Shown here piece after piece: positions 52,831 through 62,659 of a stretch of DNA of 64,000 nucleotides (position 1 is its first letter; every line of letters starts with the position of its first letter). The notes under the pieces were generated by a model. The model ran no database searches, was not told the origin of the DNA, and was given only the letters and a program-made list of their open reading frames with translations. Origin of the DNA: Alphaproteobacteria bacterium (GTDB taxonomy: Bacteria > Pseudomonadota > Alphaproteobacteria > Sphingomonadales > Sphingomonadaceae); contig VBAC01000001.1 in NCBI GenBank assembly GCA_005883305.1, positions 2,108,001 through 2,172,000 of the forward strand. The letters are read 5' to 3'. A program made the position numbers and the translations under genes.

Positions 52831-53687
52831 CAGCGCTCCGCCAGGAAGACGCGGACGGCGGCCGCCAGGTCATCGCGTTGCAGGGCAAGTGCCAGATTGG
52901 CGATGACGAAGCCCTTGCTGTCGCCGCAATCGTGCCGCTCGCCGTCGAATGTCACGCCGTGGAACGGCTGCTTGCCGACCAAGGCGGCCATTCCGTCGGT
53001 GAGCTGGATCTCGCCCCCCGCCCCCTGCCCGATCGTTTCCAGGATCGGCATGATCTCCGGCTGCAAAATGTAGCGGCCGACGACTCCGAGGGTGGACGGC
53101 GCCTCTTCGGGCTTCGGCTTCTCGACCAGCCCCCTGACCTCGGTCAGCGATCCATCCTGCGCACCCGGCGTGATGATTCCGTAGCTCGCGGTCCGCTCGC
53201 GCGGCACGTCCTGCGCGCAGACGATGTTGCCGCCGACCTTGTTATAGGCCTCGACCATCTGCGCCAGGCAGCCGGGCTTTCCGACCATGAGGTCGTCGGG
53301 CAGCAACACGGCGAACGGCTCGTCGCCGACGATCTCCCGGGCGCACCAGACGGCGTGGCCGAGGCCGAGCGGCTGCTGCTGGCGCACCGAGACGATCGCG
53401 CCGGGGGGGAAACGCGTTCCGGCGAGCGCATCGAGCGGCTTGCCGCGCCCGGTCATCACCGCCTCGAGCTCGTAAGATATGTCGAAATGATCCTCGAGCG
53501 CGTCCTTGCCGCGGCCGGTGACGAAGATCATCTGCTCGATCCCGGCCTCGCGCGCCTCCTCGACCGCATATTGGATCAGCGGGCGGTCGACGACCGTCAG
53601 CATCTCCTTGGGGATTGCCTTGGTCGCCGGCAGGAAGCGCGTCCCAAGGCCCGCGACGGGAAAGACGGCCTTGCGAACGGGCTTCAT
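52830..53687 (-). CDS. galU: UTP-glucose-1-phosphate uridylyltransferase
   Basis: 285 residues; supplies UDP-glucose for surface polysaccharides. KAVFPVAGLGTRFLPATKAI is the nucleotide-binding loop with catalytic residues; ALEDHFDISYELEA, FAVLLPDDLM and LVEKPKPEEAPS are typical. The ATG at 53687 overlaps the upstream lipoprotein stop (ATGA). Confidence 0.97.
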   Translation of the reverse strand: MKPVRKAVFPVAGLGTRFLPATKAIPKEMLTVVDRPLIQYAVEEAREAGIEQMIFVTGRGKDALEDHFDISYELEAVMTGRGKPLDALAGTRFPPGAIVSVRQQQPLGLGHAVWCAREIVGDEPFAVLLPDDLMVGKPGCLAQMVEAYNKVGGNIVCAQDVPRERTASYGIITPGAQDGSLTEVRGLVEKPKPEEAPSTLGVVGRYILQPEIMPILETIGQGAGGEIQLTDGMAALVGKQPFHGVTFDGERHDCGDSKGFVIANLALALQRDDLAAAVRVFLAER

Positions 53688-53962
53688 TGGGGCTTGTCGC
53701 CGGAGGTGTTGGAATCGGTAGGAATGTCGGCGGGCGGCAGGTTGAAGCGGTCGTCCTCCCGCTCCTCGGACCGGCGCAACAATTCGTCGACCCGGCCCGG
53801 GCGAGCGACGGGCGGCGGGGCGAGCAGCTCGTCGGTGGTCATCGCCTGGCTGGCCATGGCCGGCGCCGGCGGCATCGCCTGGCCCTCGGCCGGCCGCAGC
53901 GGCTCGCGAATGCCGCAGCCGGCAAGCGCGAGAGCCAAAGCGACGAGCGCGATCCGCTTCAT
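53684..53962 (-). CDS. small lipoprotein, LptM-like
   Basis: 92 residues. The signal [20 protein letters not shown] has lipobox LAGC (Cys 16), followed by a Pro-rich tail with [11 protein letters not shown] near the end. Short Cys-Gly lipoproteins immediately downstream of argH are often LptM (LptD maturation factor); here the match is by position and N-terminus only. The ATG at 53962 overlaps the argH stop. Confidence 0.65.
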   Translation of the reverse strand: MKRIALVALALALAGCGIREPLRPAEGQAMPPAPAMASQAMTTDELLAPPPVARPGRVDELLRRSEEREDDRFNLPPADIPTDSNTSGDKPQ

Positions 53963-55335
53963 TCCTTCATCCCCAGCACTCTCTTCGCCGTCTCGATCCG
54001 CTTCTTCACCTGGGCGGGCGCGGTGCCGCCGTGGCTGGTCCGGCTTCTAACCGAGGCCTCGGGCGAAAGCACATCGAAAACAGCGGGCTGGATACGTTCG
54101 TCGACGCCCTTCAGAGCCTCGAACGGCAGCGCCCAGAGCGGAACGCCCGCTTCGTCGGCGAGGCGCACGGCCCGGCCCGTAATGTGGTGCGCCTCGCGGA
54201 ACGGCACATCGGCCTCGCGCACGAGCCAGTCGGCGAGGTCGGTGGCGGTGGCGTGGCCGGCCTCGGCCGCGGCGCGCATCCTTTCCGCGTCGAACGTGCT
54301 GCTTTCGACCATTCCCGCCATCGCCGCGATCGACAGGCCGAGAAGGTCGTGCGCCTCGAACACCGGCTGCTTGTCGTCCTGCATGTCCTTCGAATAAGCG
54401 AGGGGAAGGCCCTTCATCGTCATCACCAGCGAGACCATCGCGCCGGCGATCCGTCCCGAATGTCCCCGGACCAGCTCGGCGGCGTCGGGATTGCGCTTCT
54501 GCGGCATGATCGACGAGCCGGTCGAGAAGGCGTCGGAGAGCGTTACGAAGCCGAACGGCTGGCTCGCCCAGAGCACGAACTCCTCGGCCAGCCGCGAGAG
54601 GTGCAGGGCGCATTGGGTCGCGGCCATCAGATAGTCGATCGCGAAGTCGCGGTCGGAGACGCTGTCGAGCGAATTGGCGGTCGGCCTCTCGAAGCCGAGC
54701 GCCAGAGCGGTCGCCTCGCGGTCGATCGGAAAGCCGGTGCCGGCGAGCGCCGCGGCGCCGAGCGGGCATTCGTTCATCCGCGCACGGGCGTCGGCGAAGC
54801 GCGAGCGGTCGCGCCGCACCATCTCGTAATAGGCCATCAGGTGATGGCCGAGCGTCACCGGCTGGGCGGTCTGCAGGTGCGTGAAGCCGGGCATCACGCT
54901 GGCGGCATGCTCCTCCGCGCGCATGACCAGCGCGCGCTGCAGCGCCGCCAATCCCTCGTCCGCCTCGTCGATCGCCCGGCGAACCCACAGGCGGAAATCG
55001 GTCGCCACCTGGTCGTTGCGCGAGCGCGCCGTGTGAAGCCGTCCGGCCGCGGGGCCGATCAGTTCGGCGAGCCGCGCCTCGACATGCATGTGGATGTCCT
55101 CGAGCGCGGCATCCTCGGTCACGCCTCCGGCCTCATATTCGTCCTCGATCTTGTCGAGCCCCTCCTCGATCGCGTCGGCATCCTCCTGCGCGACGATGCC
55201 CTGAGCGGCGAGCATGGCGACGTGGACCCGGCTGGCCTCGATATCCTCGCGCCACAATCGCTTGTCGAAGCCGATCGAGGCATTTATCTCGCGCATCAGC
55301 GCGGAAGGCCCCTCGGCGAACCGCCCGCCCCACAT
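53959..55335 (-). CDS. argH: argininosuccinate lyase
   Basis: 458 residues; last step of arginine synthesis. [52 protein letters not shown], and the fumarase-superfamily signature [15 protein letters not shown] with the catalytic Ser are intact. The ATG at 55335. The thioredoxin gene starts only 19 bases away on the other strand, so the two promoters must overlap with the opposite coding regions. Confidence 0.97.
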   Translation of the reverse strand: MWGGRFAEGPSALMREINASIGFDKRLWREDIEASRVHVAMLAAQGIVAQEDADAIEEGLDKIEDEYEAGGVTEDAALEDIHMHVEARLAELIGPAAGRLHTARSRNDQVATDFRLWVRRAIDEADEGLAALQRALVMRAEEHAASVMPGFTHLQTAQPVTLGHHLMAYYEMVRRDRSRFADARARMNECPLGAAALAGTGFPIDREATALALGFERPTANSLDSVSDRDFAIDYLMAATQCALHLSRLAEEFVLWASQPFGFVTLSDAFSTGSSIMPQKRNPDAAELVRGHSGRIAGAMVSLVMTMKGLPLAYSKDMQDDKQPVFEAHDLLGLSIAAMAGMVESSTFDAERMRAAAEAGHATATDLADWLVREADVPFREAHHITGRAVRLADEAGVPLWALPFEALKGVDERIQPAVFDVLSPEASVRSRTSHGGTAPAQVKKRIETAKRVLGMKE

Positions 55336-55354
55336 GGCGTTGGAGTGCTGATCC

Positions 55355-55969
55355 TTGCGGCTCGTAATCGCCCGTCTCCCCGGCCTCATCCCGGCCGCTC
55401 TGTGCGCCCTCGCGCTGGCTGGATGCGATAGGCAAAACGCCCCGGCCCCGCAAGGCAAGGCGCCGGAGGCGGCAGCGGCGGCGAGCGCCAACGCCGCGGC
55501 GCCGGCGGAGCCCGCCCCGAGCGGCCGGCTCGACCGTTCGCACCGCGGCACTGCGGCGCCCGACCAGGTCTTCGAGGACGGCGAAGGGCGGCCGATCCGC
55601 CTCTCGGCGTTCCGCGGCCGGCCGATGCTGGTCAACTTCTGGGCGACATGGTGCGGCCCCTGCATCGTCGAAATGCCGTCGCTCGAAGCGCTTGCCGCGC
55701 GCGAAACCGGCAATCTCGCGATTCTCACCGTCAGCGAAGACCTCAATGGCCGGCAGCAGGTGACGGACTTCTTCGCCGAGCACGCTTTCCAGCATATCGA
55801 GCCCTATCTCGACGGCGAGAACCGGCTGATGGCCGCGCTCCGGGTCGACACCCTGCCGACGACGATCCTGTTCGACGCCGAGGGCCGCGAGGTGTGGCGG
55901 ATGACCGGAGCGGCCGACTGGCTGGGCGCCGACGCCGCCGCGCTGCTGCGCGAGGCCGGGGGCGGCTGA
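55355..55969 (+). CDS. TlpA-like thioredoxin-family lipoprotein
   Basis: 204 residues. Lipoprotein-type signal with LAGC (about Cys 24), an Ala/Pro linker, then a TlpA/ResA-type thioredoxin fold with active site [17 protein letters not shown] and the cis-Pro region [13 protein letters not shown]. Periplasmic disulfide reductase, possibly for cytochrome c maturation. The start is TTG at 55355 with GGAG nine bases upstream. Confidence 0.88.
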   Translation: MRLVIARLPGLIPAALCALALAGCDRQNAPAPQGKAPEAAAAASANAAAPAEPAPSGRLDRSHRGTAAPDQVFEDGEGRPIRLSAFRGRPMLVNFWATWCGPCIVEMPSLEALAARETGNLAILTVSEDLNGRQQVTDFFAEHAFQHIEPYLDGENRLMAALRVDTLPTTILFDAEGREVWRMTGAADWLGADAAALLREAGGG

Positions 55970-55976
55970 GCCCGCG

Positions 55977-56258
55977 ATGCTCTTCGCCAAGCGCCTGCGC
56001 CAGGGCATCAAGGACGGGCGGATCACCTGCACCGTCCGCATCTGGCGAGGCCCGCGAGTCAAGGCCGGCGGCGTCTATCCGATGGAGGAGGGCCACGTCC
56101 TCGTCGAATCGATCCGGCCCATCGCGATCGAGGACGTCACCGGCGATCTGGCGCGGCGCTCGGGCTTCCTCGGAGTCGTCGACCTGCTCAAGACCGCCAG
56201 GCACGGCAGCGGCACGAACGTCTACCTGGTCGAGTTTCAATACATTCCGCCGGGATGA
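55977..56258 (+). CDS. ASCH-like small protein
   Basis: 93 residues: MLFAKRLRQGIKDGRITCTV, RIWRGPRVKAGGVYPMEEGHVLVESI and GTNVYLVEFQYIPPG. The beta-rich pattern (KxG-RIxxG...VExI) fits the ASCH (RNA-binding PUA-like) group, moderately. The ATG at 55977, eight bases after the thioredoxin gene. Its stop codon touches the left arm of a palindromic repeat. Confidence 0.65.
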   Translation: MLFAKRLRQGIKDGRITCTVRIWRGPRVKAGGVYPMEEGHVLVESIRPIAIEDVTGDLARRSGFLGVVDLLKTARHGSGTNVYLVEFQYIPPG

Positions 56259-56372
56259 GTCACCCCGGCGAAGGCCGGGGCCATGAACCGGTGGTAGGAA
56301 TGAAGCGAAGACGCGATTGCGCGCCCTCAGGACGACGGTGTTCATGGGTCCCGGCCTTCGCCGGAATGACTC
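56257..56372. repeat. palindromic repeat spanning two convergent gene ends
   Basis: Left arm GAGTCACCCCGGCGAAGGCC GGGGCCATGAAC (56257-56288) and the right arm 56340-56372 is its complement with few changes. The right arm contains the stop and about the last ten codons of the EamA transporter gene; the left arm touches the stop of the ASCH gene. Confidence 0.85.
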
Positions 56373-57277
56373 CTTATGAGCTGGAAAAGCCGCCCGTCGA
56401 TCGCCGCCAGCCCCGCCGCGATCAGCGCCATGCCGAGGAAGTGGCGCGGCTCGAGCCGTTCGCCGAGGAACAGCGCGCCCAAGAGGATCGCGGTGACCGG
56501 GATGAGGAAGGTGACCAGCAGCGAGTTGGTCGCTCCGGCCGAGGCGAGCAGGCGGAAGTAGAGGATGTAGGCGAGGCTGGTGCAGACGAGCGCCAGAGCG
56601 ATCAAGGCCGCCCAGGCTTCGGGCGCCGGCGCGGGCGTCAGCCAGGGCGGCTCGAAGATCAGCACCAGCGGCAACATGACGATCGCCGAGGCGGTGAGCT
56701 GGCCGGTCGAGACCGCCACCGGCGGCACGCCTATGCGGCGGAAGCGCCGCGCCCACACTCCCGCCAAAGCGTAGCAGAGCGTCGCGGCCAAGCAGGCCGC
56801 TTGCGCGAGCGCGCCGCGGCCGACCTCGCCGAGCAGGTCGCCGCCGAGCATCAGCGCGACTCCGCCGAAGCCGAGCAGCACGCCCGCGATCTTGCCGGGC
56901 GTCGCTTTCTCGTCGGCGGTGAAGAGATGGGCGGCGAGCACGCCCCAGATCGGAGTCGTCGCGTTGAGGATCGAGGCGAGCCCGCCGTCGATCGCCTCCT
57001 GCGCCCAGGCGAACAGGACGAAGGGGACGACGTTGTTGAGCAAGGCCAGCACGAGGAAGGCGAGCGCCGCGCCCGGCGGCATCGGCAGAGGCTGGCGGCG
57101 GGCGAGCAGGAAGGCCCAGAGGAAGGCGGCGGCGAGCGCGACGCGGATCAGCACCAGAGTGAGCGGCCGGGTGGTCGGAAGCGCGATCTCGATGAAGAAG
57201 AACGACCCGCCCCAGATGACGGAGAGCAGCAGAAGGGTCGCCCAATCCTGGCGGTTCATGGCCTGATTCACTTGCAT
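56342..57277 (-). CDS. EamA/DMT-superfamily permease
   Basis: 311 residues with ten hydrophobic helices and two EamA repeats (WGGSFFFIEIALPTTRPLTL; SLLVTFLIPVTAILLGALFLGE). Probably a metabolite exporter. The last residues, RSHSGEGRDP, are encoded by a dispersed palindromic repeat, so the native C-terminus was probably replaced. Start: the ATG at 57277; the ATG at 57259 (MNRQDW) is equally possible. Confidence 0.88.
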   Translation of the reverse strand: MQVNQAMNRQDWATLLLLSVIWGGSFFFIEIALPTTRPLTLVLIRVALAAAFLWAFLLARRQPLPMPPGAALAFLVLALLNNVVPFVLFAWAQEAIDGGLASILNATTPIWGVLAAHLFTADEKATPGKIAGVLLGFGGVALMLGGDLLGEVGRGALAQAACLAATLCYALAGVWARRFRRIGVPPVAVSTGQLTASAIVMLPLVLIFEPPWLTPAPAPEAWAALIALALVCTSLAYILYFRLLASAGATNSLLVTFLIPVTAILLGALFLGERLEPRHFLGMALIAAGLAAIDGRLFQLIRSHSGEGRDP

Positions 57278-57360
57278 GGCAGCGCCATACCGGAACGCCG
57301 GCCCACGGCGTCACGAAACATGCGGCCAAAGCGATTGGCGCAGCTGTTTCTCAAACACCA

Positions 57361-57508
57361 TGCTGTTCCCCGGCAAAGGCCGGGGTCCAGGCCCGGCGCT
57401 CGCCCGGCTTGGGCGAGATAGTCTTGCGAAAAGCCTTCGGCTCCTGGGCCCCCGGCCTTAGGTCCCATCAAAGTACTACTTTGATGGGGGCCCTTTCGCC
57501 GGGGAACG
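57361..57508. repeat. nested palindromic repeat
   Basis: Outer arms GTTCCCCGGCAAAGGCCGGG and CTTTCGCCGGGGAAC. Inside, the perfect hairpin CCCATCAAAGTA-C-TACTTTGATGGG (57464-57488). It lies between the EamA gene and dapD, where no gene was found. Confidence 0.75.
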
Positions 57509-57575
57509 ATCCAAGCGAAGAATGCCTCTATCTCCCTCTCCCAGGGGCGAGAGCTTATCCGCGAAAGCTCCTGCT

Positions 57576-57697
57576 CCGTTCGGGCTGAGCTTGTCGATGC
57601 CCTCTCCTTCTTTCTCCTCGTTGAAGAAAGGAAGGCCCCCTTCGACGACGCCTGCGGCGTCGCTCGGGACAGGCTTCGACAGGCTCAGGGCGAACGG
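57576..57697. repeat. dispersed CCGTTCG...CGAACGG repeat after dapD
   Basis: Left arm CCGTTCGGGCTGAGCTTGTC-GA (57576-57597); the right arm (57676-57697) is complementary at 19 of 22 positions. It is next to the dapD stop (57709) and would form a hairpin in the dapD transcript. No gene lies in 57278-57708. Confidence 0.75.
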
Positions 57698-57708
57698 TCG
57701 GGAACGCC

Positions 57709-58524
57709 CTAGTCCCGCAGCAGCTCGTTGATCCCCGTCTTCCACCGCGTCTGGGCATCCACCCTCTTCACGATCACCGCGCAGGCGAGGCCCGGGCCGC
57801 CGTCCTTGCCGGGAAGCGTTCCGGGGACGACGACCGAATAGGCCGGGACTCGCCCGTACATCACCTCGCCGGTGGAGCGGTCGACGATCTTGGTCGAGGC
57901 GCCGAGGAAGACTCCCATCGAGATCACCGCGCCCTGCTCGACGACCACCCCTTCGGCGACCTCGGAGCGGGCGCCGATGAAGCAATCGTCCTCGACGATC
58001 ACCGGCCCGGCCTGAAGCGGCTCGAGCACGCCGCCGATGCCGGTGCCGCCCGAAATGTGGACGTTTTTGCCGATCTGCGCGCAGCTGCCCACCGTCGCCC
58101 AGGTATCGACCATCGTTCCCTCGCCGACATGGGCGCCGATATTGACGAAGCTCGGCATCAGCACCGCGCCGGGCGCGACGAAGGCGCCGCGTCGGACGAT
58201 CGCGCCGGGCACTGCGCGAAAGCCCGCGGCGGCGAAATCGTCGCCGCTCCAGCCGGCGAATTTGGACGGCACCTTGTCCCACCAGCAGGCGCCGCCGGGG
58301 CCGCCCGAAATCGCTTCCATCGGATTGAGCCGGAAGGAGAGCAGGACGGCCTTCTTCAGCCACTGGTTGACCAGCCAGGCCCCGTCAGGCCCCTCCTCGG
58401 CGACGCGCGCCGCGCCGGAATCGAGCAGGCCAAGCGCCTCCTCGACGGCTTCCCGGACCTCGGGGCCGAGCCGGTCGCGATCCTCCCAGGCGGCGTCGAT
58501 CACCCGCTGCAAATCGCCCGTCAT
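57709..58524 (-). CDS. dapD: tetrahydrodipicolinate N-succinyltransferase
   Basis: 271 residues; succinylase branch of lysine and diaminopimelate synthesis. [16 protein letters not shown], then left-handed beta-helix repeats ([38 protein letters not shown]) and [19 protein letters not shown]. The ATG at 58524 overlaps the stop of the HAD gene (ATGA), so they are co-transcribed. Confidence 0.97.
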   Translation of the reverse strand: MTGDLQRVIDAAWEDRDRLGPEVREAVEEALGLLDSGAARVAEEGPDGAWLVNQWLKKAVLLSFRLNPMEAISGGPGGACWWDKVPSKFAGWSGDDFAAAGFRAVPGAIVRRGAFVAPGAVLMPSFVNIGAHVGEGTMVDTWATVGSCAQIGKNVHISGGTGIGGVLEPLQAGPVIVEDDCFIGARSEVAEGVVVEQGAVISMGVFLGASTKIVDRSTGEVMYGRVPAYSVVVPGTLPGKDGGPGLACAVIVKRVDAQTRWKTGINELLRD

Positions 58525-59195
58525 TCCACGTCCTCTCCCAGCACCGTGCCGAGCCAGCCGGCGATGTCGGCCGTCCTGTAGTCGACAAAATCGGGCTCGG
58601 CGAGGTCCGGCCCCTGCTCGGAGCCGTTGTCGACCCAAAGCGTGGTCATTCCTATCGCCTTGGCGGGCGCGAGGTTGCGGACCATGTCGTCGGCGAACAG
58701 GGCGCGCGCCGGATCGATGGCATGCCGTTCGCAGATCGCTTCATAGCCCGAGGGATCGGGCTTCGGCACATAGTTCATGGCGTGGATGTCGTGCATCCCG
58801 TCGAAGGCGTTGGCGAGGCCCAGCCGATCGAGCACGCGGCGGGCATAATCCTCGGATGCGTTGGTGAAGACGAACTTGCGCCCCGGCAGCCGGTCGAGCG
58901 CGGAGACCAGAGCCGGGTCGGCGGAGAGCCGCGCGAGATCCACGTCGTGGACGAAATCGAGGAAGTGGTGCGGATCGACCCCGTGATCGGCCATCAGCCC
59001 GGCGAGGGTGGTGCCGTGGGCGTGGAAGAATCCCTTCTGGATGCGCCGCGCCTCGGCGGCGTCGACGCCGAGCAGGCGCTGGATATAGGCGCCCATCTTG
59101 ACGTCGATCAGCTCGAACAGGTTGCAATCGTGCGGATAGAGGCTGTTGTCGAGATCGAAGATCCAGGCTTCGACATGGGCGAGTCCGGGGGTCAT
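58521..59195 (-). CDS. HAD-family pyrimidine 5'-nucleotidase
   Basis: 224 residues. [18 protein letters not shown] is motif I (DxD) of the SDT1/yeast-type pyrimidine 5'-nucleotidases, [12 protein letters not shown] is motif II, and [20 protein letters not shown] carries motif IV. Dephosphorylates nucleoside monophosphates. The ATG at 59195. Confidence 0.9.
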   Translation of the reverse strand: MTPGLAHVEAWIFDLDNSLYPHDCNLFELIDVKMGAYIQRLLGVDAAEARRIQKGFFHAHGTTLAGLMADHGVDPHHFLDFVHDVDLARLSADPALVSALDRLPGRKFVFTNASEDYARRVLDRLGLANAFDGMHDIHAMNYVPKPDPSGYEAICERHAIDPARALFADDMVRNLAPAKAIGMTTLWVDNGSEQGPDLAEPDFVDYRTADIAGWLGTVLGEDVE

Positions 59196-59379
59196 GGGCG
59201 CCGCCCTAGTCGACTGAGGGTCGAGTCAAAAGGCGGCCTGAGCCGCGAAAGGTCCCAATGTTCGCAGTCACCATGGTTTCTCGCCGCGCGATGCCTGCCC
59301 ATCGGGCAACCAGATCGATCAGAGCCCCCTTCAGTCCGTTTCCGCTATGTTCATCGCCTGCCAGAAGACATAAGATTTC

Positions 59380-60369
59380 CTATTCCGCAAGCCCTTCGTC
59401 GCCGAGCGGATGCAGGAAGAGCACGTGGAGGTCGCGCGTGGGCCGCCAGTTTCGGTGGCGCACCTCGAACCGGGTCGGGCTTATCCGGCGGACGCCCTGC
59501 CCGCAGAAGCTGACCCGGACGTTCGGATCGCCCTTGTCGACGACGAGGCGGAAATCGCCGATCGGCGAGCGCCAGTTGGCGCCGGTGACGAGGATGTAGC
59601 TCAGCCAATCCTCGGCGAGCGACGGGGTTCCGCCGTGGCGCTCCGCGTTGCGCGCGATCGCCGCGAGGAGCTCCTCGTCGACGCAATAGCGGGCGATCGC
59701 CTCGCGCTCATAGTCGCTGTCGCGCAGGTTCGGACCGTAAAGGCCGGTGCCGACCGTGCCGCCGAGGCCGGGCCGGTAGCGATGCTCGACAACCAGGCTG
59801 CGCCCCGGCGGGAAAGTCTGCTCCCAGTGCCAGGTTTCGCGGATCGTCCAGAGCGGCTGGGCGCTTCGCCGCGACAGGCCGGGATCGGCGAAGAGCCGGA
59901 CCAGGCCGAGGCGCTCGAGCCGGTCCTGATCGGCCGGGGCGAGAGCGGCGAGCGCGCTCCAGATGCGGTCGCCCCCGCGCCCTTCGATCGGGATCCCGAG
60001 CCGGGTCAGCAGCGCCGTATGGTCGACTCCGCCGAGGACTGCGCGGCGCTCGACCCGCATCGCGACCTCGCGGCCGGCGACGCGCGTCTGGAAGTCGCCC
60101 GGCCAGGCGACGTCTCCGTCTTCGTCCTCGGCCAGCTGCTGGTCGGGCATCGGGAAGGCGACGGTGACCCGAACCGGCGCGCGCGTGCGGTTGCGGAAGA
60201 CGTAGCGCACGCGGACTTCGAGCCGGGAGACGTAGAGATCCTCCGACAGCATATCGATCGCGTCATTGGGAACGAGGACGAGCCCGCCCGCGGCGGTCAC
60301 CGCGACGCTGTCATTGGCCAGAGCGGGCGCGGCGAGGGCCAGAGCGAGCAGGATCGGGACGCGGTTCAT
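59380..60369 (-). CDS. DUF4424-like exported protein
   Basis: 329 residues. Signal peptide MNRVPILLALALAAPALAND, then MLSEDLYVSRLEVRVRYVFR with NRT, VTVAFPMPDQ, HWEQTFPPGRSLVVEHRYRP and FRLVVDKGDPNVRVSFCG, all fitting the DUF4424 family of periplasmic proteins. The ATG at 60369. It is separated from rplT by a terminator. Function unknown. Confidence 0.8.
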   Translation of the reverse strand: MNRVPILLALALAAPALANDSVAVTAAGGLVLVPNDAIDMLSEDLYVSRLEVRVRYVFRNRTRAPVRVTVAFPMPDQQLAEDEDGDVAWPGDFQTRVAGREVAMRVERRAVLGGVDHTALLTRLGIPIEGRGGDRIWSALAALAPADQDRLERLGLVRLFADPGLSRRSAQPLWTIRETWHWEQTFPPGRSLVVEHRYRPGLGGTVGTGLYGPNLRDSDYEREAIARYCVDEELLAAIARNAERHGGTPSLAEDWLSYILVTGANWRSPIGDFRLVVDKGDPNVRVSFCGQGVRRISPTRFEVRHRNWRPTRDLHVLFLHPLGDEGLAE

Positions 60370-60410
60370 GGCCTCAGAGTGCCGTGCCGGAGCCGGAATG
60401 AAAAGGGCGA

Positions 60411-60440
60411 CAAAAAAGGCGCGGGAATCCCCGCGCCTTC
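60411..60440 (-). terminator. Rho-independent terminator of rpmI-rplT
   Basis: On the minus strand GGCGCGGG-GATT-CCCGCGCC followed by TTTTTTG: an 8-bp GC stem and T-run, 24 bases after the rplT stop. Confidence 0.93.
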
Positions 60441-60461
60441 CTTGCCTCTAAGCGAGAAGGT

Positions 60462-60827
60462 TCAGGCCTCGGCGGGCAGAGCGCCCTTGGCCTGGGCGAT
60501 GATCGCCTTGAACGCCTCGCCCTCGTGCATCGCGATGTCGGCGAGGACCTTGCGGTCCAGATCGACTCCGGCGAGCTTGAGGCCGTGCATGAAGCGGCCG
60601 TAGGTCAGCCCCTCGGCACGGACCGCGGCGTTGATGCGCTGGATCCACAGCGCCCGGAACGAGCGCTTCTTCACCTTGCGGTCGCGATAGGCATATTGCC
60701 CGGCCTTCTCGACGGCCTGGCGGGCGATCCGGATCGTGTTCTTGCGGCGGCCGTAATAGCCCTTCGCCGATTCGAGGATCCGCTTGTGCTTGGCGCGCGT
60801 GGTGACGCCGCGCTTGATGCGTGCCAT
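60462..60827 (-). CDS. rplT: 50S ribosomal protein L20
   Basis: 121 residues. [58 protein letters not shown] and [20 protein letters not shown] are the conserved L20 segments. 14 bases after rpmI. infC, usually first in this operon, is not adjacent here. Confidence 0.98.
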   Translation of the reverse strand: MARIKRGVTTRAKHKRILESAKGYYGRRKNTIRIARQAVEKAGQYAYRDRKVKKRSFRALWIQRINAAVRAEGLTYGRFMHGLKLAGVDLDRKVLADIAMHEGEAFKAIIAQAKGALPAEA

Positions 60828-60841
60828 GTCTCAGTACTCCC

Positions 60842-61045
60842 TTATCTCAGGCCGTAGGGCGCCCAGAGCTTCACGCGCGCCGTATCGGCGTCGGCGAGCA
60901 CGTCGGTGCCGCGGTTCTGGCGGATGTACTTGGCGTTGTGGCTGATCAGGCGGTGGCGCTTGCCGGCGACGCCGTGCTTCACCTTACCCGTCGCCGTGAG
61001 CTTGAAGCGCTTCTTCACGCCGCTCTTGGTCTTCAGTTTGGGCAT
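60842..61045 (-). CDS. rpmI: 50S ribosomal protein L35
   Basis: 67 residues, the normal size: [40 protein letters not shown]. The ATG at 61045 has AAAGGAGACGAAA upstream. It heads the two-gene ribosomal operon rpmI-rplT; the promoter should be in 61046-61187. Confidence 0.97.
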   Translation of the reverse strand: MPKLKTKSGVKKRFKLTATGKVKHGVAGKRHRLISHNAKYIRQNRGTDVLADADTARVKLWAPYGLR

Positions 61046-61187
61046 TTTCGTCTCCTTTTGCCGCACGTCGGCGGACGTCTTTGAACAGCCACGGCAGCCC
61101 TTTTGGCCGGGCGGTTCGGTTTTTCCAGACTCTGGAAGAGCGGGGCCTATATGGGGAGGAGGCGGAAAAGGCAAGCCGTCGGGCGCC

Positions 61188-61513
61188 TCAGTGGGCGGCA
61201 TTGCCTTCAGGGGGCGCCTCCCCATAGACTTCCCGCAGACAGACCTCCTGGACCCCCTGCACCTTCGCGGTGATCGCATCCTCGCTTTCGCCATACGCAA
61301 TGCCGCTCGACCGGATGCGTTGCTCCGAGCAGGAGCACAGGCGTTGCAGAACCCGTGTCTGCCCGGCGTCCGGCGCGCGCGTGCGCCGGCAGTCCGCGGC
61401 GAACTGGCGCGCGACATGCTCGCGGAAGGCTTCATCCCTCGACCCAGGCTGAGCGCCGGCGCCATCGCAGGCGATGAGCGCGGGCGACAGAAGAAGAAGC
61501 GGGATCCAGCGCA

Positions 61514-61514
<1 letters not shown>
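61188..61514 (-). CDS. exported cysteine-containing hypothetical lipoprotein
   Basis: 108 residues. Signal [16 protein letters not shown] with lipobox LIAC (Cys 16); the mature part has Cys at about 42, 60, 62 and 92 ([22 protein letters not shown]), able to form two disulfides. The ATG at 61514 overlaps the prs stop by one base (TGATG). No family recognised. Confidence 0.7.
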
Positions 61515-62449
<935 letters not shown>

Positions 62450-62544
62450 GGCCCTTCTCTGGAGAGCCGGGCGGGCGAAGGCAAGAGCCGTTGCCGGAGT
62501 TGCGTGCCATCGTCTAAGGCGCGAGTGGCCGCCCACCCATTTCG

Positions 62545-62638
62545 CTCATCCTGAGGAGGACCGAGCGAAGGCGAAGGCCCGTCTCGAAGGATCCTTCGCG
62601 ACGCCGTTTCGACAAGCTCAACGGCTCCTCAGGATGAG
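62545..62638. repeat. dispersed palindromic repeat (CTCATCCTGAGGAG type), copy 2
   Basis: CTCATCCTGAGGAGGACCGA ... complementary CGGCTCCTCAGGATGAG, with internal TTCGACAAGCTCAACGG. Related to 35061-35134; it lies between the divergent prs and gltX. Confidence 0.85.
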
Positions 62639-62659
62639 CGGAGAAGGCATGGATCCCTT

